This document shows positions 1-11,590 of a stretch of 64,000 bases of DNA, piece after piece. Each line of letters opens with the position of its first letter. The stretch's first letter is position 1. The position numbers and the translations under genes are program-made. This stretch comes from Piper betle (lineage: Eukaryota; Streptophyta; Magnoliopsida; Piperales; Piperaceae). The notes beneath the pieces were generated by a model. It was not told where the DNA came from, made no database searches, and was given only the letters and a program-made list of their open reading frames with translations. The stretch lies in NCBI GenBank assembly GCA_033002965.1, contig JAURVB010013808.1:46193-110192 (forward strand), read 5' to 3'.

Positions 1-1609
1 ATTTGTAGGACTATTCTTAACTCACATGACTACTACCTTTGTGGTAGACTCTCATGCAAAGCTATCGGTTAACATGAGCATACAATGGTGTCCTTCTATC
101 TGATCAGCATGATTTAGTCTGACTTAAGTCCTTGTCTGCATCGCTCCTAGGCTTGGGTAAAGTTGTCGCCTCCATACTAGCCTGCCATCAGCTACCTACA
201 CTGTAAGCCCTAAATAGTACCGCAAAGGTAACTCTTATACTCAAGGTAAAGGCTAAATCCTACAGCTCAAGGTAAGGACCTAATCATGCTGGTGAAACAC
301 AAAGAAAATAGTCACTCTTTGAAGGACGCTTTGTCACTAAACTCATCATCTATGCCAAAATTCTAATAAGAGTCAAATATCTCTCATTGGTTGGGCCAAA
401 CTCTAAATGAGTTAAACTGCGTTTCTGATCATTTGTTAACCATCTGATTTGTTTAACCTTGGTTGTGGGTCACACATATATTGTCACACTGATTGAACAA
501 TCTGACCATTGTGGTCATCCCATCTAGATATCACACTATCATGTTCTCTACCTCTATCCATGCATATCCATTTGATGACTGTCACTAATGTTGCCTGATG
601 ATACCTATAAGACTGTCACTAACACTATCTTACAATACACATTTGACCCAAAAATGTCAGGTCAAGGTGATGGTATACAAGATGGCTGATGAAGTCAATC
701 ATGGACCATCACATCCAAATAATTCTAGTGCACCTAACTTGCCTTTGTTTGGCTAATGTTACCGTAGCTATATCATGCCCTCAATCTTTGACCCAACTCT
801 TCTCTCAATGCTGTGACGTGCAGTCTTTGTGCAAAGCTAAGACATCCTCAAGTAGTTAGTCCTCCTGTAGTGTGAGGTAACTACTTGACCTTTGCTTTCA
901 CTATAACTACTCACTCAGACAGTGGTAGTGCAACACAGACGGTGGTAGTGCATCACAGTCAGTGGTTGGGTAACACATATGGTGGTAGTGTTATTCGGTC
1001 GGTGGTAGTGCATCATGGTCAATAGTTTTGCTACTCAGACGGTGGTTGTGCAACTTGGATGGCGGTTGTGCTACATGGGTGGCGGTTGTGCTACTTGGAT
1101 GGTGGTTGTGTTATCCAGGTCGTGTAGCTTGATCTTGATCATGTACGCCGTGAACCCATTATTGTCTTTGGCATGCTTATCTCCATGTGTCTATCTCCCA
1201 AGAGGTAGCTCCTATCAACTTGGCTAAAGTTAACCAACTATGTGTGTCTGATCCAATGGGGTCTAGATCATAGAGGTGGCACGTACGATGGAAAGATAAT
1301 GTTGAGCCCATACTAGTTTTCTGGAATCTGAAGTAAGTATTCCTATAAGCACTTATTGGTTCTCAATTGCAATCATTGATCTGGCCTTGGTAGATCAAGA
1401 GAAATTTGGTCAGCCATCAAAATCTATCGTCAAATGTAATATTGCTCATTCTTGATGTGCACTAGCCTCTGTCTATTGAAGAGTGGCCAACAATACTATT
1501 GGAACAAACATACACTAGTGGAAGAGAGGAGGCGGTGAAGTGTCCATGGGACTATAGATCCAACTCACTACTCATCCTCATTCACTGTTATCTCCTGGAA
1601 GTGGTCTAT
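1..1609 (-). mobile_element. Family-1 LTR retrotransposon internal leader (outer part)
   Basis: From about position 41 this stretch aligns, diverged but collinear, with 19378-20660. Shared blocks include the 'gctctca..caaagctat' start, the 'gcttgggt' block and the 20-bp minisatellite. In the second copy this sequence lies between copia-like gag remnants and a tRNA-iMet primer site, so it is the untranslated leader of a minus-strand LTR element. It continues at 10917-11590, and the interruption is the Athila-like insertion. No convincing reading frame is present; the 70-codon frame at 1015-1227 is just the minisatellite read through. Confidence 0.7.
920..1119. repeat. Minisatellite, 10 units of 20 bp
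   Basis: Ten consecutive diverged units of exactly 20 bp with a core like GGTGGTTGTGCTACTCAGAC. The units keep strict phase with no indels. The homologous leader at 20078-20199 has only about six units, so copy number differs between the two element copies. The array lies in the leader between primer site and gag of a retrotransposon, and there is no sign that it is translated. Confidence 0.9.
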
Positions 1610-2708
1610 TGTTCGAATAATTTTAGTGACATGTAAGTATACATGGTCGCAACAAGTAGTATAAAGATAAATTCAAGTATCGTCCCATAGGGAGATGAAT
1701 TTCCTTAAATTAATTGAAGAAAATAAAATGAAGAACAAAACAAAGACAACCTACTTAACTAAATCTAAGTAATATCTTTAAATTAAAGGTAAAGTTAAAA
1801 TGATATAACTCGTTCTAGAGTAGAATTTCCCTTAACATCAATTTAATCTTTATCATATCTTACTCTTATCTTTTATTCCCTCAGATTGTCGATCTACGAT
1901 AATTATATGACATGGTGGCTCCCGCTCCTTCATGCTTCTATTATTTTACCTCAATTTCTACCTCCCGGTGATAATTGATTAATCAACAAAATAATGCATT
2001 AAGAATTGCCTTACAATCACATACGGTATTGTGTATCTTCCGACCACAACGACAAACAAGTCAAAAGACTTGTTGTATGATAAATTACCAATGACTAGTC
2101 TAATTAATTTCTCCCGAAATCTAATTAAACCTCATGATCTAAGATATAGGCGATCAATCTATTCTTAGTATTTAAGAATCATGTTAATTTCCATTCTTCT
2201 CTAGAAGGAAATGAAAGACTACTCTATAATAAAAATAGAAAACATCATAAAGAAGAAACTAATTTTTATTATGAAGGAGAAAGAAATTACAAAAACTAAA
2301 ACTACTTCTTTCACTACATTCCAAAGCCAAGAGATGCGATATGATCAACAACAAATGACCATCCCTTTATATATAGAAGTGGAGATACAAGAATTCGAAG
2401 AGGGTGTTCACAAATCGACGTAGTCTAATTAATTATGATGTCGCTTCAAGTTTCCAACTCCTCGACTCCATTGAACACCATAACTTGTAGCCATTGGGTG
2501 GGGCCAAGTGTCATGACCATTCAATTCCAAAACTTAATTTATTCATCTTTTTCTGCATTGAAACACCAAAATTAAGTAAATCTAATAAAATATTAATTAA
2601 CACCAAAAAATGAAGTAAAATATCACTTAATTAATAATGTTTATACCTGGGAAGTACAAAATCATATTCAAAATATGGGTAAATATGTTATATTTTAAAC
2701 ACTTAACA
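1610..2708 (-). repeat. Athila-like 3' LTR
   Basis: 1099 bp, aligning along its length with 9764-10916. It lacks about 60 bp present in the other LTR: the segment with the 'aacatgataattcaaacaat' motif at about 10327-10388 is missing near 2175. It carries the TG/CA termini, and the target duplication TCTAT abuts its outer edge. The small frame at 2211-2423 lies inside the LTR and has no recognisable product. Confidence 0.93.
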
Positions 2709-2726
2709 CACACCCAAACTTAAACT
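2709..2726 (-). promoter_or_regulatory. Polypurine tract of the Athila-like element (plus-strand primer)
   Basis: Directly inside the 3' LTR, the minus strand reads AAGTTTGGGTGTG, a purine/GT-rich tract in the place expected for priming of plus-strand DNA synthesis. The same motif precedes the LTR at about 62803-62815. Confidence 0.6.
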
Positions 2727-4280
2727 CTTGTGCGTCCCGAGCAAAATATCATAACAAAGAAAATTTTACTACGCAAAAATACTTAGTCCCCATTATGTTG
2801 TCATATGATTCTTAATCAAACTATCCAGATACAACAAGATGTCAATTAAATCAGAAATTCCCTTTCATCAATCACATTCAAAAGAAAGCTCTCTCTGTGT
2901 GTGTGATAGTCCATTGGCTTATCATTCTCATCTGCAACCAAGAGAATACAATCAAGCACATGCTTAAATATGTTTACCTTTCGCTCCCATCTCCACTAAT
3001 GTAGTTAATGCCAATTTAATGGAATCAATAGGTCTTTATAAGTTGTAACGGGGTCAGGGGCTAGGGACCAAAAATAGGATAAACAAGATAGAAAACTCAG
3101 AGGCTAATATGCAACCTAGAATTAAAAATCCTTTCTAAATCCTGACATACATGTACAACAAATCCCTAAACAATATGACACAAACTTCTATAAATGTACT
3201 ATCAAGTTGACCTAATATAAGAACTAACTTTGCTTTGATTTTCCATTGATTACCTATTGTTTTTTCTTTTTCTTTTCTTTCAAACCAGTGGAAGACTCTT
3301 GCTTCATCTTGTATTTACTGGTGGAGGATCATTGCCTCATCTTTTTCTTTTCTTCTTCTTTTTTACAAAGCAAAGTGCCAGGAAAGTCTACACAATCTAC
3401 TCAATCACCACTCTATAACATGCAATGCCTTCCCCTATACTACTCAAAGTTTCATCCTAGTTAGAATTTAGAATGAATTCAAAACACTAGGGTGCTAGGA
3501 CTCAAGCAGCAAGATATATTTTCAATAAAAAGGCTAAGACTAAAATAAAGGTAATCAAACAAATATGTATAATAAAGGCCATGAAATTGTGTACAGAGGA
3601 TAATTCATATTAGGTAGGCTTGAAGAAAGGCCCGGACTCATCAAAGAGAATGCCTATATCATTTTCCATCAACATGGCAAACCAAATATTTCGCCTCGAA
3701 AGTCGCTAGGGCAAATTCTAAAAGTCATGACCATCATGTACAATCCTTATTGCAAAACATTCATTGAAATCATCTAAACCAAAGGATTGTGAAAATATTA
3801 TACGGTAGAGAACCAACTCTCGACTGCAATCTTTTACTCAGTTCATCCCTCATATCAATTAATCAAGTTTTCCTAACAAATATAAAACTAATTCACATGT
3901 ATCTATCATTGAACCAAGAGACTAGAATACCATTGCATAATAAATTTTTTATATTAAACTACACTATATATATGTATCTAAATCTAAACATGAGTCGAGC
4001 ATGAACAATTTTCACCAAATTAAAGCATCACCTCCAAACTTAAACTAAACTTTGTCCTCAAAAATAAAAATAAGGAGAAAGAAGTGAAAGAGAACTCCCT
4101 CAACCAATTAGTCGGTGGATGATTATCATGGATAATCTGAATTTGCATTTGACCCATGCTACAAAATAAAAAGAAATATTAAAAAAATCTATGAATAAAA
4201 TTAAACTTTTAAAAGAAATCACTTGGGTTGCCTCCCAAGAAGTGCTTGGTTTAACATCTACAACCAGACGCCAGTTTCTC
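2727..4280 (-). other. Athila-like region between integrase and 3' LTR, no intact gene
   Basis: About 1.55 kb lies between the decayed integrase end and the polypurine tract. Some Athila elements carry an env-like frame here. I see only short AT-rich frames on both strands (3246-3464, 3789-4004, 4100-4282) with no recognisable domain. Either this copy never had a third gene or it is decayed beyond recognition by eye. Confidence 0.6.
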
Positions 4281-4725
4281 ATTCTTTATTTAATGTGATG
4301 GAGGACTTCCAAAGGTGCTCCCCTTCATAGTAGTGTTTCAGTCTACATCCATTAACTTTAAATGATCGATCCTCATGCTCAGTCCTAATTTCGATTGCAC
4401 AGTGTGGAAAACTGTTTGCACAATGTAAGGACCAGGCCATCTTGATTTCAATTTTCCTTTGAAAATTTTCAACCTTGAATCATATAATAATACCTTTTGT
4501 CCAGGAGAAAATGGTTTAGAAACAATTCTTTGATCATGCCATGCTTTGGATTTCTCCTTATAGATTTTGGCATTTTCATAAGAAGCTCTCCTAATTTCTT
4601 CTAATTCAATAAGTTATTGTAGTCTCATTTTTCCACATGCTTCTAAGTCAAAATTTAATTCCTTAATGACCCAAAAAGCTTTATGTTCTAATTCTAGGGG
4701 AAGATGACAAGCCTCTCCAAACACT
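4281..4725 (-). pseudogene. Integrase C-terminal part, decayed (Athila-like)
   Basis: Downstream of the integrase core on the minus strand, translation continues after a stop at 4725-4727. It gives recognisable Athila-type sequence: a '[14 protein letters not shown]' stretch, '[12 protein letters not shown]', '[15 protein letters not shown]' and '[13 protein letters not shown]', which is the usual tail that contacts DNA non-specifically. Stops and indels interrupt it, so it cannot yield a protein. Confidence 0.75.
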
Positions 4726-4727
4726 AA

Positions 4728-5147
4728 TCAATAAGGGGACATGTTGATTGGTGTCTCAAAAGGTGTTCTATAAGCCCATAGAGCATCATCTAACCGAATA
4801 GACCAATCTTTTCTATTACCTTTTACTACCTTCTCTAGAATTTTAAGAATCTCTTGATTGGATACTTCAGCTTGATCGTTAGTTTGTGGATGGTAAGCGG
4901 TAGCAACCTTATGTTTCACTCCATACTTAGCCAATAAAACTTCAAATTGCCTATTGCAAAAGCGAGATCCTCCATCACTAATGATTGCTCGAAGTGTACC
5001 AAATCTAGTAAATATATTCTTCTTTAAAAACTTAACCACCACCTTGGCATCATTTGAAGGTAAAGCCACTGCTTCAACCCATTTAGAAACATAATCTACA
5101 GCTAAAAGAATATAAATGTTAGAGTTTGATGGAGGAAAAGGACCCAT
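4728..5147 (-). pseudogene. Integrase catalytic core (Athila-like pol fragment)
   Basis: This 139-codon frame is the rve-type core that inserts element cDNA into host DNA. The catalytic triad is visible: Asp18 (in AVDYVSKW), Asp58 (in ISDGG) and Glu94 (in DQAEVSNQE), with 35 residues between the second Asp and the Glu, as in DD35E enzymes. The substrate-loop motif AYHPQTN precedes the Glu. A TGA at 5160-5162 separates it from the upstream zinc-binding part, and the frame ends early at 4728. It is one broken piece of the pol polyprotein. Confidence 0.92.
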
Positions 5148-5159
5148 AAAATCTATAAC

Positions 5160-6053
5160 TCATACATCAAATAATTCCACTTCAAGAATAGAGTTGAGAG
5201 GCATTTCGTTTTTCCTTGACAAATTTCCATCCCTTTGATAGCGATCACATCTCTCAATAAAATGTATTGCATCTTTAAATATCGTAGGCCAAAATAATCC
5301 CGATTGGAGAACTTTCATCGCTGTCCTAGTACTTCCACAGTGCCCGCCATAATCTGTTGAGTGACAATGATGAAGTATGGACTCCATTTCATCTTCTGGT
5401 ACACATCTTCTTATCATTCCATCAGCACATTGCTTGAAGAGAAAATGGTCATACAAAAAGTACGACTTAGCTTCATGAAGAAATTGTTTCTTTTGTTGAA
5501 AGTTCAAGTCGGATGGCATCTTCCCCCTCACCAAGTAATTCACTAAATCAGCAAACCATGGGACAACACTACTTTCAATGACTAATATATTTTCATCAGG
5601 GAAAATCTCATTCACAGGTGGATCATCCTTAACATTGTGTGCTAGGCTCAATTGAGAAAAGTGGTCTGCTACAACATTCTCACTTCCTTTCTTGTCTTTA
5701 ATCTCCACATCAAATTCCTGCAATAAAAGAACCCAACAGATTAGCCTAGGTTTGCAATCCTTCTTAGACAAAAGGTATTTTAGCGCAGCATGATCAGTAT
5801 ATACAATAACCTTTGAACTTAGTAAATATGATCTAAACTTATCAACAGCATGCACTACTGCTAACAATTCCTTTTCAGTTGTAGTATAATTGTGTTGTGT
5901 ATCATTCAATGTCTTACTAATATAGTACATAATGTAGAAAAATGGGCCCCTCCTTTGGCCTAAAACAGCACCTATTGCATGGTCACTGGCATCACACATT
6001 AATTCAAAAGGTCGTGACCAATCCGGTGCAATCTTAATGAGAGCTGAAATCAA
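5160..6053 (-). pseudogene. RNase H and integrase zinc-binding domain (Athila-like pol fragment)
   Basis: A 297-codon frame. Residues about 17-133 form the RNase H domain that removes the RNA strand during reverse transcription: CDASD near 20-24, TEKELLAVV near 59-67, [10 protein letters not shown] near 85-94, and the final Asp at 130. Residues about 228-272 hold the N-terminal integrase zinc module ([10 protein letters not shown] then C-x2), where the second Cys of the last pair is Tyr (CDRY), so zinc binding is probably lost. Upstream a stop at 6069-6071 separates it from the reverse transcriptase. Downstream the frame ends in TGA at 5160, just before the conserved IDFMGPF stretch. Confidence 0.92.
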
Positions 6054-6068
6054 TTTTTGTTTTAAAGT

Positions 6069-6914
6069 CTAAAAAGCTTTCAAACATGCATCATCAAAAT
6101 AAAAAATTGCATCTTTTTCTAGTAAAGCATATAAAGGTTTTGAGATTTGAGAAAAATCCTTTATAAAACGTCTGTAGAATCCCGCTTGTCCTAGAAAACT
6201 TGTAATTTCTTTCACCAATGTAGGAGGTGGGAGCTTTTCTATAGCTACAACTTTTGACTTGTCTACTTCAAGTCCTTGGCATGAAACTTTATGTCCCAAA
6301 CTATTCCTTCCTATACCATAAAATGACATTTTTCCCAATTAAGAACAAGATTAGTATCTTGACAACGTTTAAGAACACAAGATAAAATAGATAAGCATTC
6401 ATCAAACATCTCTCCAAAAATAGTAAAGTCATCCATAAATACTTCTAGGCCCTGTTCAATCATATCAGTAAAGATGACCATCATGCACCTTTGAAATGTA
6501 GCGGGAGCATTACACAAGCCGAAGGGCATTCGCCGAAAACCAAAAGTGCCATAAGGACAAGTGAACATCATTTTCTCTTGATCCTCGGGTGCAATGGTAA
6601 TCTGATTGTAACCTGAATATCCATCAAGAAAACAATAGTAAGCATTCCCAGCTAATCTATCAAGCATTTGATCAATAAAAGGAAGAGGAAAGTGATCTTT
6701 TTGTAGCCTTGTTGAGCTTCCTTTAGTCCATGCACATACGCCATCCCGTGATGGCTCTTGTAGAAATTAGTTCGTTTCTCTCATTCTTTACCACAGTTAT
6801 ACCTCCTTTCTTTGCTACACATTGTATTGGACTTACCCAAGTACTATCAGCAATGGGATATATCACACCAGCATCCAACCACTTAATAATTTCCTTCTTG
6901 ACCACTTCTTTCAT
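6069..6914 (-). pseudogene. Reverse transcriptase (Athila-like pol), broken
   Basis: Three minus-strand frames together cover the RT fingers, palm and thumb. 6914-6723 has the start (KWLDAGVIYPI, then GWRMCMD). 6667-6311 has the palm: FLDGYSGYNQI, MPFGLCNAPATFQRCM, and the catalytic box VFMDDF in place of the usual YVDD-type box. 6338-6069 has LGHKVS and FLGQAGFYRRFIKDFS. A TAA at 6723-6725 replaces a normally conserved aromatic codon, a frameshift lies near 6311-6338, and a stop at 6069-6071 ends it. The copy cannot make a working enzyme, though the domain order is complete. Confidence 0.93.
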
Positions 6915-7126
6915 GTTAGGATTGAGTCGTCATTGTTGCCCTACCGTTGGACTGCATCCATCCACTAAGTTGATTCTATGCATACAAAAGGATGGATCGA
7001 TGCCTTTTATATCTGCTATAGTCCAAGCAATAGCTGACATGTGATCCTTTAGTATTCTAATCAGCTTCTCTTCCTGCAACATAGTTAGCTCTGAAGAAAT
7101 AATAACAGGAAGAGTGTCATTAGGCC

Positions 7127-7420
7127 CTAAAAAGTATACTTGAGATGTTTTGGAAGTTGTTTGAACTCCAAAATAGGTGGTACTTCAACTGATGGCAGCA
7201 ATTTGTGGAATGGTAGATCTAAAGGTTCCACAACTCTAAATCTTCTAGGCAAGATCGGTTGCGAATCTAATACTTTAACCATTTCTTCCACATCAATATC
7301 TTCTTCACAAAGAGAATTTATGGCTTTATGTAATAAATCACTCAACTGATCCCCTTTGTACATTATTTTATCACTTAGTTCAATTCTAGAACAATCATAT
7401 GATGCATCTGGGCAATTCAT
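7127..7420 (-). pseudogene. Protease-RT linker of Athila-like pol
   Basis: A 97-codon frame between protease and reverse transcriptase. Its end (EFKQLPKHLKYTF) is the conserved stretch just before the RT domain in Athila polyproteins. Translation continues beyond it with recognisable pol sequence (TLPVIIS, then 'INLVDGCSPTVGQQ') up to a stop. It has no enzymatic motif of its own. Linker status is inferred from position and from the conserved LPxHLKY motif. Confidence 0.75.
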
Positions 7421-7647
7421 GGATTTAAAAATGTTGTATGTGACATAATCGTTGTTTACCCTAAGCGTAAGTTTTCTAGCAGCTACATAGATCAGTGTTC
7501 TCCCGTTGCCAAGAAACCTCTCCCGACAATGAGTGGTATATCATCATTCCTTCCTTCCATTTCAAGCATTACAAAATCTGCAAGAAAGATAAACTTGTCA
7601 ACGTTTATTAAAACATCTTCAATGACTCCTTTAGGATATACCAATGA

Positions 7648-7941
7648 TCAGTCAGCCAACTGAAGTTTGATGTTGGTAGGAGCAATATCCTTGATTCCTA
7701 ACATTTTGAAAACAGAAAAAGGCATAAGATTAATGCTAGAACTTAAGTCACATAAAGCATTACAATGAACATTTCCTTCAATTGAACATGGAATCACAAA
7801 TTTTCCCGGGTCTTTTATCTTAGGAGGTAGTTTTCTTTGGAGGACTGCGCTACATTCCTTTGTCATGGCCATGACTTCATTGTCATATACTCTCCTTTTC
7901 TTTGTTAGAATATCCTTCAAGTATTTTACATAACTAGGCAT
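7648..7941 (-). pseudogene. Aspartic protease (Athila-like pol fragment)
   Basis: A 97-codon frame with the Athila-type signature: KLPPKIKDPGKF (about 37-48), then PCSIEG, then the active-site region CDLSSSINLMPFSVF (64-78). The family normally has D-L/T-G-A-S around the catalytic Asp. Here the Gly-Ala pair is Ser-Ser, so the Asp remains but the turn is altered. The frame ends at a stop right after LQLAD. In an active element this enzyme would cut the polyprotein. Confidence 0.88.
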
Positions 7942-8268
7942 CTGTTTAAGTGCTTTAGCAAAAGGTATGTTAATTTGTAATTTCTTAAATATATCAAGAA
8001 ATTTTTGAAATATTTTTCATCACTTTGTTTCCTCAATCTAGAAGGAAATGGTACCTTTTCTTCGACCTCATCTATAAGTACTTCATCTTTTTCTTTCCCT
8101 TTGCTTCCGAGTAAGCTAACTAATGTATTGGGTTCACGTTCGTTGCTTGGCTTATCATCTTTTTACCTAACTTCATTGGGTTGAACTGGTTCTTGTAAAG
8201 TAATACCACTCTGGGTTGTTATAGCTTTGCAATGCTCTTGACCATCATTCCTTGGTTGTTCTGGTTGG

Positions 8269-9582
8269 CTAGGAAGTACACCCTTGGGCTCGCTCACTTG
8301 GTTCCTTGTTTAATTGCACCATAACTTGTTGCATAAACTGTTGTTGTTGTTGTTGCTGATTTTGCATGAATTGATGCCTAGTTTGTTGCATGGAATTGAA
8401 CATTTGGATCAAATCCGGTTGTTGTGGTTGAAAAGAAAGTGAAGGAGGTCGAGAATGCTGTGATGGTGGTGGTGGATTAGTTGGAGACAGTGGCCAGTTG
8501 TGGAGAATTATTCCATGAAAAGTTGGGGTTATTGCGCTAGCCCGCATTGTAGGTATTGGAATAGGGATTGTTGTTCTTATTAAAGTTGCCTACATAGTTA
8601 ACTTGATCCGTTGTACATTGACTTGTAGAATGTCCTTGTCCACACGATTCACACCTTGGCTCCACAGCCTTAACATGTCCCTGCATATTAAGATTTTGAA
8701 CTTGATTAGTTAAAGCACTGACCTGAGCAGATAAAGCAATAAGTGCATCTAATTCTAAAACTCCGGTAGTCCTCCTTGGATGCCTTTCTTGTGTGGCATG
8801 ATGGTTGCTAGGAACCATTAATTCTAGCAATTGGAAAGCTTCATGTGGGCTCTTCCTAAGAAATGATCCATTGGTTGCCGCATCAACTATGTTCTTTGTT
8901 TGCCCCAACAACTCGTTATAGAAAGTTTGGAGTTGCATCCATCTTTCTATACCATGGTTGAGACACTTTTTAACAATTCTTTATATCTTTCCCATGCCTC
9001 AAAGAGAGACTCACCATCAAACTGCAAAAAAGTTAAAATTTCATTACGTAATCTAGCAGTTTTAGAAGGTGAAAAATATTTTAACAAAAATTTTTCAGAT
9101 AATTTATCCCAAGTGGTTATTGAATCTAATGATGACAACCATTCTTTCTCACTTCCTATTAATGAGAATGGAAATAAGCAAAGGCGGAGAGCGTCATCAG
9201 AGACACCAGGTTGCTTATACATATCACAAACCGATAGGAAATCCATGATATGCCTATTAGGATTTTCAGTAGGCAATCCACTAAATTGTCCTATGGCTTG
9301 TAACATGTTAAATAAAACAGATTTAAGCTCAAGGTGGGTTGCATCCACCGGTGGTGCAATAATACTAGGTTGTAAGCCTCTTGCAAGAGGTACAACCCAA
9401 TCTTGGATTGCCCTGCTGTCATCATTAGCTACTGCTACAATCAGTGGAAGTAGAGGCATTTGTTGTTGTTGTGGGTCCATGACTTCTTCTTCTATTGCTT
9501 TCTGTGCTCTTCTTCTAGCGGCACGCAAGTTTATCAAAGTCCTTTCAATATCTGGATCATAAGAAAATAAAGGGTGACTGCA
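8269..9582 (-). pseudogene. gag, broken (Athila-like)
   Basis: The capsid-type protein that packages element RNA. The minus-strand frame from 9537 to 8947 holds the retrotransposon gag domain (SLIGSEKEWLSSL, TTWDKLSEKFLLKYF, GESLFEAWERYKELL). No in-frame ATG precedes it; the frame is open upstream to about 9582 (PDIERTL) and starts from non-ATG codons. A stop plus frameshift near 8946 moves the rest to 8938-8537, with a knuckle-like CESCGQGHSTSQC. An in-frame TAG near 8531-8533 follows, then a Gln-rich tail (8547-8269, another frame). Confidence 0.9.
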
Positions 9583-9740
9583 CTAATCGATGCATAAACA
9601 AATCAAAACAAATAAATGATAGCAAGGAAGAAGACAATGATATAGTTTTTTTCTTTTTTCTTTTAATCAGACACTAAAATCTAAAGATAAAAGAAAACTC
9701 TCAAAATTCTAATCCTAAATTAACTTAGAAAATTCTGTCT

Positions 9741-9757
9741 CCCCGACAATGGCGCCA
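9741..9757 (-). promoter_or_regulatory. Primer-binding site, tRNA-Asp type
   Basis: The minus strand reads TGGCGCCATTGTCGGGG, differing at two positions from the complement of the 3' end of plant tRNA-Asp (TGGCGCCGTTGCCGGGG). It lies six bases inside the 5' LTR, as expected for priming of minus-strand cDNA. This primer choice is characteristic of Athila elements. Confidence 0.92.
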
Positions 9758-9763
9758 AAAACT

Positions 9764-10916
9764 TGTTCGAATAATTTTAGTGCCATGCAAGAATACATGG
9801 TCACAACAAGTAGTATAAAGATAAATTCAAGTATTGTCCCACAGTGAGATGAATTTCCTTAAATTAATTAAAGAAAATAAAATGAAGAACAAAACCAAGA
9901 CAACCTACTTAACTAAATCTAAGTAAATATCTTTAAATTAAAGGCGAAGTTAAAATGATACAACTCGTTCTAGAGTAGAATTTCCCTTAACATCAATTTA
10001 ATCTTCATCATATCTTACTCTTATCTTTTATTCCCTCAGATTGTCGATCTAGGATAATTATATGACATGGTGGCTCCCGCTCCTTCATGCTTCTATTATT
10101 TTGCCTCAATTTCTACCTCTCGGTGATAATTGATTAATCAAGAAAATAATGCATTTAGAACCTTACAATCGCATACAGTGTTGTGTATCTTCCGACCACA
10201 ACGACAAACAAGTCAAAAGACTCGTCGTATGATGAATTACCAATGACTAATCTAATTAATTTCTCCTGAAATCTAATTAAATCTCATGATCTAAGATATA
10301 GGCGATCAATCTATTCTTAGCATTTAGAACATGATAATTCAAACAATCCGATTGAATAAAAGAGCAAAGCTTGAAATAAATTCAATTAAATCATGTTAAT
10401 TTCCATTCTTCTCTAGAAGGAAATGAAAGACTACTCCATAATAAAAATAGAAAACATTATAAAGAAGAAACTAATTTTTATTATGAAAGAGAAAGAAATT
10501 ACAAAAACTAAAACTACTTCTTTCACTACATTCTGAAGCCAAGAGATGAGATATGATCAACAACAAATGACCATCCCTTTATATAGAAGTGAAGATACAA
10601 GAATTCGAAGAGGGTGTTCACAAATCGACGTAGTCTAATTAATTATGATGTCACTTCAAGTTTCCAACTCCTCGACTCCATTGAACACCATAACTTGTTG
10701 CCATTGGGTGGGGCCAAGTGTCATGACCATTCAATTCCAAAGCTTAATTTATTCATCTTTTTCTGCATTGAAACACCAAAATTAAGTAAATCTAATAAAA
10801 TATTAATTAACACCAAAAATGAAGTAAAATATCACTTAATTAATAATGTTTATACCCGGAAGTACAAAATCATATTCAAAATATGGGTAAATATTATATA
10901 ATTTAAACATTTAACA
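9764..10916 (-). repeat. Athila-like 5' LTR
   Basis: 1153 bp, the longer LTR of the pair, with termini TGTTAAATG and TTCGAACA on the minus strand. Target duplication TCTAT follows at 10917-10921. Differences from 1610-2708 are scattered substitutions and the 60-bp indel, so insertion was not recent. Confidence 0.94.
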
Positions 10917-10921
10917 TCTAT

Positions 10922-11590
10922 CCAAGTCATCTGCCCAAACTCTCATCTGTGCTCTAAGCGTTCCAAGTTCTTAAGTGGATCTACTGGCATAGACACATCT
11001 GTATCCTTAACGAAGGTCCAAGTTCCCCAATGTAGACTTCAGACTATGACTAATGGATCTGTTTAAGGCACTTGATGGTCCATGCCCATGTGTCACGTAA
11101 GTAAGTGACTATCTCTATACTCCAAGCCTCCTAGTGGTGTCATCTCTTATAACTTCGCCTTGCAATGTACAATATGTTCCAAAGAAGGATTGATGGGGTG
11201 ACATTCGAAAGATGGACATGTGCTGCAATGTCCCTGGTGCTCCAAATACTCCTCGACACTATTCATCTCAACTTAGTTGAGTAAATATGTGAACACTCTA
11301 AGTAGTCCAAATCTCTAGCACAACAAAGGGAAGGACGAGTCTCTAAACTTATCATGACATGACTGTGAGGTCCATGCTAGCATCTAGTTAAATCATGATG
11401 TCATATCCATCTCATACGTTCTATAAACACTTTAACATGCATTGCTTAGATTTGACTGAGCAAAAATCAGAAACACTAAGAAAATACCAAAGGAAATACC
11501 TGTCGGCTTGGCTAAGGACAAACCCACACACTTGGCTCAAAATAAAAGTTTTCTATCTCAATCTACCTAGACATGGCTCTGATACGAACT
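10922..11590 (-). mobile_element. Family-1 internal leader (inner part) with primer site
   Basis: Collinear with 20662-21332. It continues the leader that begins at 1-1609 on the far side of the Athila insertion. The minus strand has a tRNA-iMet type primer site at 11575-11587 (TCGTATCAGAGCC, one mismatch to TGGTATCAGAGCC) just inside LTR1. No frame of interest is present. Confidence 0.78.

Larger units (their letters stand above)
1610..10916 (-). mobile_element. Athila-like Ty3/gypsy retrotransposon, complete structure, inactive
   Basis: The element is 9307 bp, read on the minus strand. Both LTRs begin TGTTAA and end TTCGAACA (minus sense). It is flanked by a perfect 5-bp target duplication TCTAT at 1605-1609 and 10917-10921. 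The primer site is complementary to the 3' end of tRNA-Asp (9741-9757), which is typical of the Athila lineage. Gene order is gag, protease, reverse transcriptase, RNase H, integrase, then about 1.6-2 kb without a usable frame where some Athila elements carry an env-like gene. The polyprotein is broken by several stops and frameshifts: near 8946, 6723-6725, about 6311-6338, 6069-6071 and 5160-5162. It inserted into the leader of a family-1 element. Confidence 0.95.

Noticed and set aside
920..1119. Possible CRISPR-like array (regular 20-bp repeats)
   Set aside because: Repeats are contiguous without spacers, diverged, and lie in a plant retrotransposon leader; it is a minisatellite.
2709..4280. 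Env-like gene of the Athila element
   Set aside because: No frame of adequate length and no transmembrane or coiled-coil pattern could be supported.
6730..7044. 104-codon plus-strand frame
   Set aside because: Antisense of the reverse transcriptase and the linker before it.
8900..9562. 220-codon plus-strand frame
   Set aside because: It is the antisense of the Athila gag, whose minus-strand translation shows clear gag motifs.
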